Below are positions 50,240 to 59,664 of a stretch of DNA of 64,000 nt, in pieces (positions within the stretch are counted from its first letter, which is position 1; each line of letters starts with the position of its first letter). The position numbers and the translations under genes were made by a program. The notes under the pieces were generated by a model. The model was not told the origin of the DNA and made no database searches. It saw only the letters and a list, made by a program, of their open reading frames with translations. Source of the stretch: Deltaproteobacteria bacterium (GTDB lineage: Bacteria; Myxococcota_A; UBA9160; JAJDAL01); contig JAJDAL010000021.1 of assembly GCA_029261875.1 (NCBI GenBank), positions 124,001 through 188,000 on the forward strand. Direction: 5' to 3'.

Positions 50240-50880
50240 CGCGCGCGTTGCGCCAGGACATGCCGGGTCCCGACTGGCGGATCAGCGCGGAAGACCTTCG
50301 TTCCAAGGGGTTTGCTGGAGTGTTTTCCGGGCACGCCGATTCCAGCCGCCTCGTGGTGGAGATCGGTTTTGGAGGCGGTGAGTTCTTGCTGAGTCTGGCC
50401 CGTCGCGACCCGCAGTCGGCACATCTGGGAATCGAAGTCTCCGCAAAGCGCGTACTGAAGACGGCCCGCCGGCTGGCGCGTACGGACCTCGCCAATGTGC
50501 GGTTGCTCGAAATCCCCGCCCAGGACGCGGTGCGAGAACTGATCGAGAAGCAGAGCCTCGACGCCGTGTGGATCAATTTTCCCGATCCCTGGCCGAAAAA
50601 GCGCCACGAAAAGCGCCGTTTGATCGCCCCGCCCCTGGTTCGAGAGCTGGCGGATCGCTTGCGACCGGGCGGACTGTTGCAAGTGGCGACGGATCACGCG
50701 GGCTATGCGGAAGCCATCGACGGGTTTCTGGTCGCAGAGCCGATGCTCGAAAACGCCAATCATCCCCGCCGGTTTCTGCGCGAAGTGCCGGGGCGTCCGG
50801 TCACGAAATACGAGATCGAATGGCGTATCGAAGGTCGCTCCCTGTTTTTCTGGACCTACCGTCGCTGTTGCGATTCGTAG
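50236..50880 (+). CDS. trmB: tRNA (guanine46-N7)-methyltransferase TrmB
   Basis: A 214-residue SAM-dependent methyltransferase that makes m7G46 in the tRNA variable loop. Motifs: LVVEIGFGGGEFLLSLARRD (SAM site), LGIEVSAKRV, INFPDPWPKKRHEKRRLI (the family-specific FPDPWPKxRHxKRR) and VATDHAGYAEA. The ATG overlaps the sppA stop. Length is normal for the family. Confidence 0.95.
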   Translation: MTRALRQDMPGPDWRISAEDLRSKGFAGVFSGHADSSRLVVEIGFGGGEFLLSLARRDPQSAHLGIEVSAKRVLKTARRLARTDLANVRLLEIPAQDAVRELIEKQSLDAVWINFPDPWPKKRHEKRRLIAPPLVRELADRLRPGGLLQVATDHAGYAEAIDGFLVAEPMLENANHPRRFLREVPGRPVTKYEIEWRIEGRSLFFWTYRRCCDS

Positions 50881-50899
50881 CCGGTAGGATCCTGCGACC

Positions 50900-51964
50900 A
50901 TGGGCGAGCCCCTTTCCCTGAAAAATCATGCGCCTGAGTCCCTGCGTTCGGAACTCGCCGCTATCGGTGTCGAACCCTATCGCGCCGAACAGATTGCGAA
51001 CTGGATCTACGTGCGCGGCGTCGAGGACTTCGACGCCATGACGGATTTGGGGCGCGATCTGCGCGTCCGTCTCGCGCAGCTGGCCACCACACGGGTTCTC
51101 ACGTTCGTGCGGTCGGAGACCGGTGCCGACGGTACGACCAAAGGCGTTCTGCGAACCGCAGAGGGGCACGTGATCGAAGCGGTCACGATTCCCGAAGAGC
51201 GCCGTACGACGCTGTGCCTTTCGACTCAGGTGGGTTGTCCGCTCGCTTGCAGCTTCTGCGCCACGGGCGCCATGGGGTTCACCCGCAACCTCACGACTGC
51301 CGAAATCATCGACCAGGTCTGCCGCATGCGGGAACTGCTTCCCGAGGGCCAGTCGATCACCAACGTCGTTTTCATGGGCATGGGCGAGCCGCTCCTGAAT
51401 CTTCCGGCCGTGGTCGAAGCGGTCAAGATCCTCCTGCACCCCAAAGCCTTCGCGCTCGCACCGCGCCGCGTGACGGTTTCTACGGCGGGATTGGTTCCCA
51501 AAATTCCGGAGCTGCTCGAACAAGTTCCCGTGAACCTGGCGGTATCCCTCCACGCCACGACGGATGCGGTGCGCGACGTCCTGGTGCCCCTGAATCGCCG
51601 CTTTCCCATCCGGGTGTTGATGGAAACCCTGCGCGGACTCGAGTCCATTACCCGCCGGCGGCCGGTGTTCTTCGAATACACCCTGCTCGAAGGCGTCAAC
51701 GATTCGCCGGAAGACGCGCGCCGCCTTGCGACCCTCCTGAAGCCGCTCCCGGCCAAGATCAACGTCATCCCCATGAATTCCCACACGGATTCCCCCCACC
51801 GGCCTCCGGCGGCGGACGTAATCGACCGATTCATGGCAGAGCTCGCCTTGCAACGGATGACCGTGACGTTGCGGCGAAGCCGCGGAGAAGACATCGATGC
51901 CGCGTGCGGACAGTTGGCCGCCCGCGAAACGGGAAGTGGACCCAGGGAATGCTCTACGCCATAG
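50900..51964 (+). CDS. rlmN: 23S rRNA (adenine2503-C2)/tRNA A37 methyltransferase RlmN
   Basis: A 354-residue radical-SAM methylase. The iron-sulfur cluster site is VGCPLACSFCATG (Cys113, 117, 120). Other features are the NVVFMGMGEPLLNLP motif, RVTVSTAGLVPKIPEL, NLAVSLHATTDAVRDVLVPL and the late RRSRGEDIDAACGQL with the mechanistic Cys. It methylates A2503 of 23S rRNA and A37 of some tRNAs through a methyl-Cys intermediate. It starts 19 bases after trmB; the next gene overlaps its end by 16 bases. Confidence 0.96.
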   Translation: MGEPLSLKNHAPESLRSELAAIGVEPYRAEQIANWIYVRGVEDFDAMTDLGRDLRVRLAQLATTRVLTFVRSETGADGTTKGVLRTAEGHVIEAVTIPEERRTTLCLSTQVGCPLACSFCATGAMGFTRNLTTAEIIDQVCRMRELLPEGQSITNVVFMGMGEPLLNLPAVVEAVKILLHPKAFALAPRRVTVSTAGLVPKIPELLEQVPVNLAVSLHATTDAVRDVLVPLNRRFPIRVLMETLRGLESITRRRPVFFEYTLLEGVNDSPEDARRLATLLKPLPAKINVIPMNSHTDSPHRPPAADVIDRFMAELALQRMTVTLRRSRGEDIDAACGQLAARETGSGPRECSTP

Positions 51965-52632
51965 GCGACATCCACGGCGAGATTCGCAAACTCGAACGCC
52001 TGCTCGACCACCTCCCGTTGGAGAAGGAAGACCGTTTGGTCTTCATCGGCGACTACATCGACCGCGGTCCCGACCCCAAGGCCGTCGTGGACTACCTGAT
52101 CGACTTCCGCGAGCAACACGATTGCGTTTTCCTGCTCGGTAACCACGAATCGATGTTCCTCGATTTTCTCGGTTGGGAGGCGGAGGAATATTTCGCCGGT
52201 CACGCGTTCCTGTTGAATGGCGGCGAACGAACGCTGGAGAGTTATGGCCTGCTGACGGAACCGGCTCGCGATCCCAGCGAAATGTCGCTTCCGCGCTCTC
52301 ACGAGGACTTCTTGCGAGATCTCGTGCTTTATCACCATCAGGGGGGCCACCTCTTCGTGCACGCGGGGATCGGTCGGGGCCTCGAGGGCGTGTCGCGGAC
52401 GGCCGATGCGATCGCCCAATTCGCGCCACGTGACGTGCTGTGGGATCGAACCAGCTTCGAATCCGAGCACGGTCTCCCGGACGTGGTCGTGTACGGTCAC
52501 ACGCCGGCACCGGATTTCGCGGTTCGCTGGAATCTCCCCCACAGCGTCGGCATCGATACCGGCGCCGTCTTCGGCGGGCCGCTTACGGCGCTTCGCATCG
52601 ATGACCGACAGTTGTTTCAGGTCAACGGCTAA
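51949..52632 (+). CDS. Metallophosphatase (PrpA/ApaH-like serine/threonine phosphatase fold)
   Basis: A 227-residue calcineurin-like phosphoesterase. The metal motifs are MLYAIGDIHGEIRKLERLL (GDIHG), FIGDYIDRGPDPKAVVDYL (GDYIDRG), LLGNHESMFLDFL (GNHE) and VVYGHTPAPDF (GHT). This set belongs to the bacterial PP2A-like/PrpA phosphatases and the symmetrical Ap4A hydrolases. A role as protein phosphatase or Ap4A hydrolase cannot be decided by eye. It overlaps rlmN by 16 bases; its ATG has AGGGA immediately before it. Confidence 0.85.
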   Translation: MLYAIGDIHGEIRKLERLLDHLPLEKEDRLVFIGDYIDRGPDPKAVVDYLIDFREQHDCVFLLGNHESMFLDFLGWEAEEYFAGHAFLLNGGERTLESYGLLTEPARDPSEMSLPRSHEDFLRDLVLYHHQGGHLFVHAGIGRGLEGVSRTADAIAQFAPRDVLWDRTSFESEHGLPDVVVYGHTPAPDFAVRWNLPHSVGIDTGAVFGGPLTALRIDDRQLFQVNG

Positions 52633-52658
52633 GCGCCGGACCGTACTCAGGAGCTGCC

Positions 52659-55001
52659 TTGCGAAATCGATTCCGCGGAAGACGGCTGATCCCGGGGCTT
52701 CTGGCGGCGATGGGTTTCGCGTGTTCGGATGGCGGGGAACGCGATCCCCGGGCGCTGGAGAACGCGATGGCTGCGGTGCTCGCGCGCGGGGACGCGCTCG
52801 TCGCGAGAGCCGAGCGTTTCGACCCGCAGGAAAGGCTGGTGAATCTTCCCCGCAATGCCAAGACCGGGAGGGTTTTCCGTTTCGACGATCACCTCGATCA
52901 GGCCCGTGTGCGGCAGGAGAAGGACTCCGTCTCCCGACCTGGGGGAGAGCCGGTGCTGTCCTTCGAGTTCGACGGATCCGATGCGACGCCGATGCGGACC
53001 GCGGGGAACGCCGTGCAGGAAAGCGGGACGCTGCGTTGGTCTTTCCGCGCGGGGGATGTTCTCCGAGCGGGTGGGCTGTCCTTGCGACGCGATCCGATCG
53101 GAGAGATTCGGGTTCGCGTGAAGGTCGAGCGCTCACCCGCCTTGTTGCTTTCCTGGAGTTCCGAGAAGGCTACGGCCGAAAGCCCGGCGAACCGCGTGCG
53201 CGGAGCCGGTACGCGAATTCCGATCCAACCCGACGGGGAGTTCCACGAATACCGCGTTCCGGCCTCGGCGCTGCAGCGAAAATGGTATTTGAGCGAATCG
53301 ATGACCACGCTCGAGATCGTCCCCGAATCGGAGGAAGACGAGATCGAACTCGACTTCCTGCGCTTCCTCGACAAGGGTGCCCCCTACGCGGACGCCGCGG
53401 TCGGCACGAGATTCGTGCAACGCGGAGCGGAACTCCGGAAGGCGATCTTCGCCCACAGTGGCGTTGCGCTGGACTACGACGTGAAGATTCCCACGCACTC
53501 GCCGGAAATTCGCGTCGGTTTGGGGATCCTCCGCGACGGTGAACCCGTTCGTTTCAAAATCGCGCTCCGAAAAGACGGCGAATCCGTAACGCTGCTGAAT
53601 CGGGTGTCCGTGCGAAACTCGGCTTGGCGGGATGTCGCGCTGGATCTTTCTCCCTGGGCGGGACAGCGTGTTCGCCTGGTCTTTCGAACCGATAGCGGAG
53701 ACGGCAATCTGGGATTCTGGGCGAATCCATTCCTCGCGGAACCCCCACCCGAGCCCTTCAACGTGATCGTCGTGCTCGAAGACACGTTGCGAGCCGATCA
53801 CTTGTCGTTCTACGGGCACCATCGCGAGACTTCTCCCGCGAAGGATCGGCTGGCGAAAGCCGGTGTGGTGTTCGATCGGATGTTCGCGACGGCCTCCCAG
53901 ACACAACGTTCTTGCGCAAGCCTGATGACGTCGCTCTACCCCAGCGCGACGGGGTTGTGGAGAGGTCAGGACCGCCTTTCCGAGCGCTACCTGACGCTTG
54001 CGGAGATTCTTCGCCATCAGGGTTTCGCGACGGGTGCGTTCGTTCAGAATCCGAAAGCCGGTCGATCCGTTGGATTGCATCAAGGCTTCAGCTTGCACAA
54101 CGAAGAAGTTGCGTTCGGTGCCGACCACCTCTACGGCGTCGAAGTGGAACAATGGGTTTATCGACATCGCGACCGAAATTTCTTCCTCTACCTGCACAAC
54201 ATCGATCCGCATGGGACCTATGCACCGAAAGCACCGTTCGATCGTTGGTTTCGCGAACTCGGGTCGGTCCCTCGAGACGTGGAACGAGACGACCGACTCG
54301 ACCCCGGCTTCGTCCAAACGCCGAGCCGCGAGGGACGCCTGCGACGCTACGACGGAGAGATTCTGCGCAACGACCACTATTTGGATCGATTGCTGAAGCG
54401 CCTCGAAACGCTCGGGATTCTCGACCACACCCTGATCGTGTTTCTCTCGGATCACGGCGAATACATGGGGGAGCGGGGCTATTGGGCGCATCGCGACCCT
54501 GTCTTTGTTCCCGTTACGCGGATTCCGTTGTTGATGCATTTGCCCGGACGGATTCCAGCTGGCGTGCGCGTGTCGACGCCGGTTTCTCTCGTCGACGTCG
54601 CACCGACGATTCTTGAGCTGGCCGGGGTCGATACCCGCTCGCTCTTTTCCCAGGGGCGATCGGTCGCGAACCTGTGGGACGAGGGGGACCGCGTCGATGA
54701 CGCTCGTCTGGTTGCGTCCGAGGAACTGGCCGAAGGCGGTGGGGCGATCGCATTCGGGCGCTTCTATTTTGCCCGCGACGCCGCCGGGCGCAACGTCGAA
54801 GGATTCGACCTCGCCATGGACCCGAATGGGGTAGCGCCGCTGGACCTGGATGCGGAAAGAAAAACACAAATTTCGGATTTTCTGTTGGCCATCCGGCGAC
54901 AGGGGGCGTCGATCAGCGGAACGCTCGCCGACCGTGGTGATCTCGTAAACGCAGACCCCGACTACGTAGAACGCCTGCGCGCACTGGGCTACGCGGAATA
55001 G
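52659..55001 (+). CDS. Lipoprotein sulfatase-family protein
   Basis: A 780-residue exported protein. The TTG at 52659 has AGGAG 5 bases upstream; the signal peptide ends at GFAC with Cys22, a good lipobox. Residues 60-370 form beta-rich segments of unknown fold. The sulfatase domain starts at FNVIVVLEDTLRADHLSFYG. The nucleophile motif is ATASQTQRSCASLMTSLYP, fitting S-x-x-x-R, so the active residue would be Ser413, a form that needs an anSME-type maturase if it becomes formylglycine. The metal site SDHGEYMGERGYW is present, and the C-terminus YVERLRALGYAE is typical of this group. It may act on a sulfate or phosphoester on the cell surface. Confidence 0.83.
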   Translation: MRNRFRGRRLIPGLLAAMGFACSDGGERDPRALENAMAAVLARGDALVARAERFDPQERLVNLPRNAKTGRVFRFDDHLDQARVRQEKDSVSRPGGEPVLSFEFDGSDATPMRTAGNAVQESGTLRWSFRAGDVLRAGGLSLRRDPIGEIRVRVKVERSPALLLSWSSEKATAESPANRVRGAGTRIPIQPDGEFHEYRVPASALQRKWYLSESMTTLEIVPESEEDEIELDFLRFLDKGAPYADAAVGTRFVQRGAELRKAIFAHSGVALDYDVKIPTHSPEIRVGLGILRDGEPVRFKIALRKDGESVTLLNRVSVRNSAWRDVALDLSPWAGQRVRLVFRTDSGDGNLGFWANPFLAEPPPEPFNVIVVLEDTLRADHLSFYGHHRETSPAKDRLAKAGVVFDRMFATASQTQRSCASLMTSLYPSATGLWRGQDRLSERYLTLAEILRHQGFATGAFVQNPKAGRSVGLHQGFSLHNEEVAFGADHLYGVEVEQWVYRHRDRNFFLYLHNIDPHGTYAPKAPFDRWFRELGSVPRDVERDDRLDPGFVQTPSREGRLRRYDGEILRNDHYLDRLLKRLETLGILDHTLIVFLSDHGEYMGERGYWAHRDPVFVPVTRIPLLMHLPGRIPAGVRVSTPVSLVDVAPTILELAGVDTRSLFSQGRSVANLWDEGDRVDDARLVASEELAEGGGAIAFGRFYFARDAAGRNVEGFDLAMDPNGVAPLDLDAERKTQISDFLLAIRRQGASISGTLADRGDLVNADPDYVERLRALGYAE

Positions 55002-55012
55002 CAATCCTGACC

Positions 55013-55036
55013 GGGAGATCCGAAGTTGGATTTCCC
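55013..55036 (+). terminator. Hairpin after the sulfatase gene
   Basis: GGGAGATCC (55013-55021) pairs with GGATTTCCC (55028-55036), nine pairs with one G-T, around a GAAGTT loop, 11 bases after the sulfatase stop. A short AAAG follows in place of a T run. Confidence 0.5.
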
Positions 55037-55131
55037 AAAGCCTTCGAATCATCGAGTTTCTTCGTTTTGGTAGGTTCTCGATTCATGCTTCGACAGCGTG
55101 GTTCTGTCGGGGCGAATTGGGGGGACGCCGG

Positions 55132-55611
55132 ATGCCGATTGCGATTGAACCGGTGGGTCGTGTGCAGGCCAATCGAAAGCGGGCCGAAGATGATTTCTGG
55201 GGCGGTGAGGAATCCTGCATCGTTCTTTCCGAACGTTTCGAGGCCGAGGCCATGCAGGGAATCGAAGAATTTTCCCACGCGGAAGTGTTGTTTTTGTTCG
55301 ACCGGGTCGATTCGGAAAAGATCGCCTGGGGCGCGCGTCATCCGCGGAACAACCGGGAATGGCCGGCTGTGGGAATCTTTGCGCAACGCGGGAAGAATCG
55401 ACCCAATCGAATCGGAAGTACTATGTGTCGAATTCTTCGTCGCGAAGATCGGCGGCTCTACGTCGCCGAACTGGATGCGATCGATGGCACACCGGTACTC
55501 GATATCAAACCCGTCATGCAGGAGTTTCTGCCTCGCGAAGCGGTGAGGCAGCCCGAATGGTCTCGAGAACTCATGCGGCAGTATTGGGAATCGAGTGCGA
55601 ACTCGACCTAG
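55132..55611 (+). CDS. TsaA/TrmO-family tRNA methyltransferase
   Basis: A 159-residue protein of the TrmO (TsaA, UPF0066) family, a SAM-dependent beta-barrel enzyme that methylates t6A37 of threonine tRNAs. Key segments are IEPVGRVQANRK at the start, IEEFSHAEVLFLFDRV, NRPNRIGSTMCRIL and the family motif VLDIKPVMQEFLP. The ATG at 55132 lies after a run of G that may serve as ribosome site. The family is clear; the exact tRNA target is not. Confidence 0.87.
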   Translation: MPIAIEPVGRVQANRKRAEDDFWGGEESCIVLSERFEAEAMQGIEEFSHAEVLFLFDRVDSEKIAWGARHPRNNREWPAVGIFAQRGKNRPNRIGSTMCRILRREDRRLYVAELDAIDGTPVLDIKPVMQEFLPREAVRQPEWSRELMRQYWESSANST

Positions 55612-55641
55612 GCCGGACGGAAGGGGAGCGTTTCCTGCCGG

Positions 55642-57711
55642 CTAGGTCGATTCCCGCGTGTCCACGCGCGGGATGCGGATTCGGGTGCCGGGTTGTAGGG
55701 CGCTGAAGTTGACGCCGGGGTTGTAGTGGTGGAGTAGCCAGATCGGGACCGCGTAGCGGCCGCGGGCCAGGTGCCAGAGCGTGTCGCCGGGTTCGAGTAC
55801 GTGTTCTTCCAGGGTGTGGACTTCGAACCAGCGGAAAAATTCCGTGTGCATGGCGCGGTGGTAGGCGACGCGGCGGCGCTGGAATTCTTCGGCGTCGACC
55901 TTCGAATAGTCGACGCGCACCTTGCGCCCGATTGCGAGGGGCGTGCGGTGCCCCATGTGGTTCAGGTCGCGCAGGCGCTGGGTCGGAAGCTCGAGCCAAT
56001 CGGCGTAGTGGCCCAGGGTTTCTTCGGGCTCCGCAACGATGGATTCGCCTGTGGGGTCGAAGCGCGCCGGATTGAAGGGGAAGGCGCTCGGTGCCAGGTT
56101 GCTGGTGGCCGCCGCGGGCTTGCTGGGGACCGCGGGGATCTCGGTTTCGGTCGGAGCGGGCGTTTCCGCCGCCGCCAATCCGATCGTCTCCGGTCGCAAT
56201 CGGATCTCTTGTCCGATGGCGATGCGGTTCGCGTTTCGAATCTTGTTCCATTCTTTCAGCTGTTTTTCGTCAGCACCGAAACGGGCGGCGATGATGGAAA
56301 GTGTATCCCCGCGTTTGACCCGATAGATGCCGTCTTCGGGCGTGGGGGCGGGTTGCATGACGAGCGGCGCCCGGCGCGTGCTGGCGACGGACACCGGCGC
56401 GTGGCGGTTCGGCAATTTCAATTTCTGACCGACGTGAATGCGGTGGCGGCTGCGCAGGCCGTTGATTTCTACCAGCTGGCTCTGGCTCACGCCGAAGCGG
56501 CGCGCGATGACCGATAGGGTGTCCCCGCGGCGTACCTTGTAATTCCGGTCGGGAATCTGCTTGGCGAAGCGGAATTTGGCCGGGATTGCAGCGAGGGACC
56601 GATTCGCCGGAGATTCGGCGCGGCGTGGAATTCGCAATTCGAAATTTCGGGGAACCAACTTCTGTCCGCTCCAAACCGGTGCGAGCAGGGAAGGGTTCAA
56701 GGTCTTCAAAACCTCGAGATCGAGACTGAGCGCGTGGTGGAGCGTCTCGGCAGGGTAATAGTGATCGAGGCGCACGACCTCGACTTCGAACTCGGGGCTG
56801 AGTTCCAGGGGTCCGAAGTATTTCTCGGCGTTTTGTTGGATCTCGAGCGCGGCCAGGAACTCCGTATAGAAGTTTCTCGACGCAAACCCAAAGGTTCGCC
56901 CGTTGTAAGATTTGACGATGGTCGCGATGTCCCGCGTGCCCAGCTGGCGGGCTGCCCGGCGCATGCCCGCCGCGCCGTGGTTGTAGGCCGTAATGGCCAG
57001 GGGCCAGGAACCGGTGATCTCGTAATTTTCCTTCAGGAGGCGCGCGGCAGCTTCCGTCGCGAGATAAGGATCCCAGCGCTCATCGATGACGTGATCGACG
57101 CGCATGAAGCGTCGACCGGTCGCGCGCGTGAATTGCCAAATCCCCGCCGCGCCGGCGCTCGAGCGCGCGGTCGGGGTGAAGGAGGATTCCACGTGGGGTA
57201 GCGCGGCGAGCTCCTGTGGGAGTCCGTGACGCGCGAAGACCTGTTGGATGTGGCGCATCCATTTTCCCGAGCGAACGATGCCGGTTCGGAACTTGTCCGC
57301 CTGGCCGAGCTGAAAGCGTACCCGGTGCGCGGCACTACTGAGCTGTTTGTTGGTGACGCCCGCGGGCCAGAGTGCGAGGACGCGCGACTCCTCGCTGCTG
57401 AGCGATTTGCGTTTGCCCTTGGCGAGTCGCTTCAGAATGTTCGCGTAGTTTTTCTTGACCGCTTCGAGCTTCCGCTCGCGCGCCCGGTACGAGAGACCCG
57501 CCGGAAAGCGCAGATGTTCGTAAACGACATCCATGTGCCGCGTGTCGTGAATCAGACCCCCCTGGCCATCGACTTCGGTGTAGATGCGGGTCCAGAAATC
57601 GACTTGGGGTTGCAGTTCGGCGGGACGCGGAAACAGTTCGCCGGACGCGCGGCCGGCGGGTGCAAGCAGCAGGCAAACCAAAGCGACCGCGTATTTGGCA
57701 CGTAGCCCCAT
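55642..57711 (-). CDS. MltD-like lytic transglycosylase with several LysM domains
   Basis: A 689-residue secreted murein hydrolase. A signal peptide (about 1-23) precedes an SLT domain (about 155-290) with the catalytic Glu175 in ALPHVESSFTPTARSSAGAA and IWQFTRATGRRF, and AITAYNHGAAGMRRA. Two good LysM modules follow (YKVRRGDTLSVIARRFGVSQ, 391-434; YRVKRGDTLSIIAARFGADE, 462-506), then a degenerate one (about 565-610) and a last one with EHVLEPGDTLWHLARGRYAV (about 640-685). This resembles E. coli MltD, which cuts glycan strands, with more LysM. The start at 57711 is preferred to an ATG at 57741 because the signal peptide begins there. It is the downstream neighbour of ffh across a terminator. 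Confidence 0.92.
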   Translation of the reverse strand: MGLRAKYAVALVCLLLAPAGRASGELFPRPAELQPQVDFWTRIYTEVDGQGGLIHDTRHMDVVYEHLRFPAGLSYRARERKLEAVKKNYANILKRLAKGKRKSLSSEESRVLALWPAGVTNKQLSSAAHRVRFQLGQADKFRTGIVRSGKWMRHIQQVFARHGLPQELAALPHVESSFTPTARSSAGAAGIWQFTRATGRRFMRVDHVIDERWDPYLATEAAARLLKENYEITGSWPLAITAYNHGAAGMRRAARQLGTRDIATIVKSYNGRTFGFASRNFYTEFLAALEIQQNAEKYFGPLELSPEFEVEVVRLDHYYPAETLHHALSLDLEVLKTLNPSLLAPVWSGQKLVPRNFELRIPRRAESPANRSLAAIPAKFRFAKQIPDRNYKVRRGDTLSVIARRFGVSQSQLVEINGLRSRHRIHVGQKLKLPNRHAPVSVASTRRAPLVMQPAPTPEDGIYRVKRGDTLSIIAARFGADEKQLKEWNKIRNANRIAIGQEIRLRPETIGLAAAETPAPTETEIPAVPSKPAAATSNLAPSAFPFNPARFDPTGESIVAEPEETLGHYADWLELPTQRLRDLNHMGHRTPLAIGRKVRVDYSKVDAEEFQRRRVAYHRAMHTEFFRWFEVHTLEEHVLEPGDTLWHLARGRYAVPIWLLHHYNPGVNFSALQPGTRIRIPRVDTREST

Positions 57712-57775
57712 TGACCCACCATGGATCGGCAACTTCAGCACAAAACCTGATGCCGAGACCGGGTAAAAGTCCAGG

Positions 57776-57801
57776 AAAACCCCGTATGGTCGGGGTTTTT
57801 T
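57776..57801 (-). terminator. Rho-independent terminator after ffh
   Basis: AAAACCCCG (57776-57784) and CGGGGTTTT (57791-57799) form a 9-bp stem with a TATGGT loop. On the minus strand the stem is preceded by a run of A and followed by TTTTCC, and it lies 24 bases after the ffh stop. On the plus strand it ends in six T. Both directions could therefore be terminated. Confidence 0.8.
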
Positions 57802-57824
57802 CGCGTCACCCCGGAAATCGCCGC

Positions 57825-59372
57825 TTATTTGCGTCGTCCCTTCCTGCGGGACTTACGCGCTTGCTTTCGCTTCTTCTTGTTTTGGGCGCTCTTTCGCTTC
57901 GTTTCGCGCTTGCCCGGCGCGATTGCACGGGGCCCGCCGCCCATGAGCGCGCTCGGATCCAAATCCCCGAGGCCCCCCATGCCTCCGGCCCCGGCGAGGC
58001 GCCCCATGCCGGGGATCTTGCCCAGCAATCCGCCCCCACCGGAACCCAACTGCCCCATCATCTCACGCATCTGCTCGAAGCGGGTGACGAGATCGCGAAC
58101 TTCTTTGCTGCGGGTTCCACTGCCGCGTGCGATTCGCGACGCGCGGCTCTTGTTGATGACTTCGGGCTCCGCGCGCTCTTTCGGCGTCATGGAAAGAATC
58201 ATCGCTTCGACTCGGGTGAGGTTGCCCTCGTCGGCCTGGTCGGCCATCTGCCCAAAGAACGGCAGCTTCGAGAACACTTCTTTGATCGAGCCCATCTTCT
58301 GAATGGTGCGAAGCTGGTTGAGCAGGTCCTGCATGCCGAACTGGCCTTTGAGCATGCGCTCGGCGTCTTTTTCGGCTTGTTCCGCGTCGGCCACGGCTTC
58401 GAAATCCTGGACCAGCCCCACCACGTCGCCCATCCCGAGGATTCGCGACGCGAGTCCCTCGGGACGGAAGGCTTCCAACCGGTCGACGGATTCGCCCGTC
58501 CCCAGGAACTTGATGGGCACACCCGTTACGGCTTTGACCGCGAGCGCGGCACCACCGCGGGCGTCGCCGTCGAGCTTGGTCAGCACCAAACCGTCGATAT
58601 CGAGTTTTTCGTTGAAGGCCTGGGCGACGTTGACGGCGTCGCGGCCCATGAGCGCGTCGCAAACCAGAATCGTGTTGGCCGGTTTCGTCGCGGTTACGAT
58701 CTTCTCGAGCTCTTGCATGAGCTCGTCGTCGATGGCGAGGCGGCCCGCGGTATCGAGGATCAGCGCATCGAAACCTTCGCGTTGCGCGCGTTCGAGCGCC
58801 GCCGCACAAATCGATTCCGGGGCTTCGCCTTCGGCCCCGATGTGGACGGGAACGTCGATGGATTCGCCCAGGCGTTGCAGCTGCAATACGGCGGCGGGGC
58901 GGTAGGTGTCGGCCGCCGCCAGGAGCGGCTTCTTGCCCTCCCGCTGGAGGTGGCGCGCGAGCTTGGCCGCCACGGTTGTCTTCCCGACGCCCTGCAGCCC
59001 CAGCAGCATGATGGAGGTGAGGCCCTTGGCGTCTTGGGAAAGACTCGGGTCCACCGGGCCCATGAGCTGTGTCAGTTCTTGCTCGCAGGTGGCGACGAAG
59101 TGCTGCCCGGGGGTGACGCGGACCTGGCGTCCCTGGGCGTCCCGGGCCCGGGTGCCGACCTTTTCGCCAAGGGCCCGCTCTTTGACCTTGGCGAGGAAAT
59201 CGCGGACCACGGCGAAATCGACGTCCGCTTCGAGCAGCGACATACGGACGTCGCGGAGCGAGTCCTCGATATTTTCTTCGGTGAGCTCGCGAACGCCTCC
59301 CAGGCGCTCTCGAGCGTTTTTGAAGCCCTGTGTCAGTGTCTCGAGCACGAAATCTGCCCCCGAAGCCAGCAT
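57825..59372 (-). CDS. ffh: Signal recognition particle protein Ffh
   Basis: A 515-residue SRP GTPase. The N domain (LETLTQGFKNARERLGGVRE) is followed by the G domain with P-loop LLGLQGVGKTTVAAKLARHL (about 123-142), DTYRPAAVLQLQRLGE, LDTAGRLAIDDELM, TKLDGDARGGAALA, and the M domain from about residue 330 with methionine-rich helices (FGMQDLLNQL, MGSIKEVFSKLPFFG). The C-terminus has a Gly/Met stretch and ends in a strongly basic tail (about 480-515, KKKRKQARKSRRK). It recognises signal sequences and 4.5S RNA. An internal GTG at 59348 is an alternative start. Confidence 0.96.
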   Translation of the reverse strand: MLASGADFVLETLTQGFKNARERLGGVRELTEENIEDSLRDVRMSLLEADVDFAVVRDFLAKVKERALGEKVGTRARDAQGRQVRVTPGQHFVATCEQELTQLMGPVDPSLSQDAKGLTSIMLLGLQGVGKTTVAAKLARHLQREGKKPLLAAADTYRPAAVLQLQRLGESIDVPVHIGAEGEAPESICAAALERAQREGFDALILDTAGRLAIDDELMQELEKIVTATKPANTILVCDALMGRDAVNVAQAFNEKLDIDGLVLTKLDGDARGGAALAVKAVTGVPIKFLGTGESVDRLEAFRPEGLASRILGMGDVVGLVQDFEAVADAEQAEKDAERMLKGQFGMQDLLNQLRTIQKMGSIKEVFSKLPFFGQMADQADEGNLTRVEAMILSMTPKERAEPEVINKSRASRIARGSGTRSKEVRDLVTRFEQMREMMGQLGSGGGGLLGKIPGMGRLAGAGGMGGLGDLDPSALMGGGPRAIAPGKRETKRKSAQNKKKRKQARKSRRKGRRK

Positions 59373-59448
59373 AGCGAAGGGCCTCGCTTGATCTCAGCGA
59401 CGCCGTCGTGCTACATGGCGCCCAGCGATTCGCAGTAAGGAGAGGCGC

Positions 59449-59664
59449 GTGACGACCCAGGTCGAAGCACAGATCACCGGAAATATCTGGAAGATCGAGA
59501 AGGCGGTCGGCGATTCCGTGTCCGACGGCGACGTCATCATGATCCTGGAATCCATGAAGATGGAGATCCCTGTGGAAGCGCCCTGTTCGGGCAAGATCAC
59601 TGCGATTCAAGTGGAAGAGGGCCAGAGCATCGAAGAAGGCGCGGTCCTCGCTGTCATCGAGTGA
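59449..59664 (+). CDS. Stand-alone biotin/lipoyl attachment domain protein
   Basis: A 71-residue protein that consists of a single biotinyl domain: GNIWKIEKAVGDSVSDGDVI, then the biotinylation site ILESMKMEIPVEAP with the Lys of MKM, and ITAIQVEEGQSIEEGAVLAV. It should be the biotin carrier part of an acyl-CoA or similar carboxylase encoded elsewhere; no carboxylase subunit is in the window. The GTG start follows AAGGAG with ideal spacing. The stop overlaps the GNAT gene start (GTGA), so the two are translated together. Confidence 0.9.
   Translation: MTTQVEAQITGNIWKIEKAVGDSVSDGDVIMILESMKMEIPVEAPCSGKITAIQVEEGQSIEEGAVLAVIE

Noticed and set aside
53133-55052. A 639-codon antisense frame over the sulfatase gene
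   Set aside because: The sulfatase frame has a signal peptide, metal site and family C-terminus; the antisense frame mirrors its codons only.
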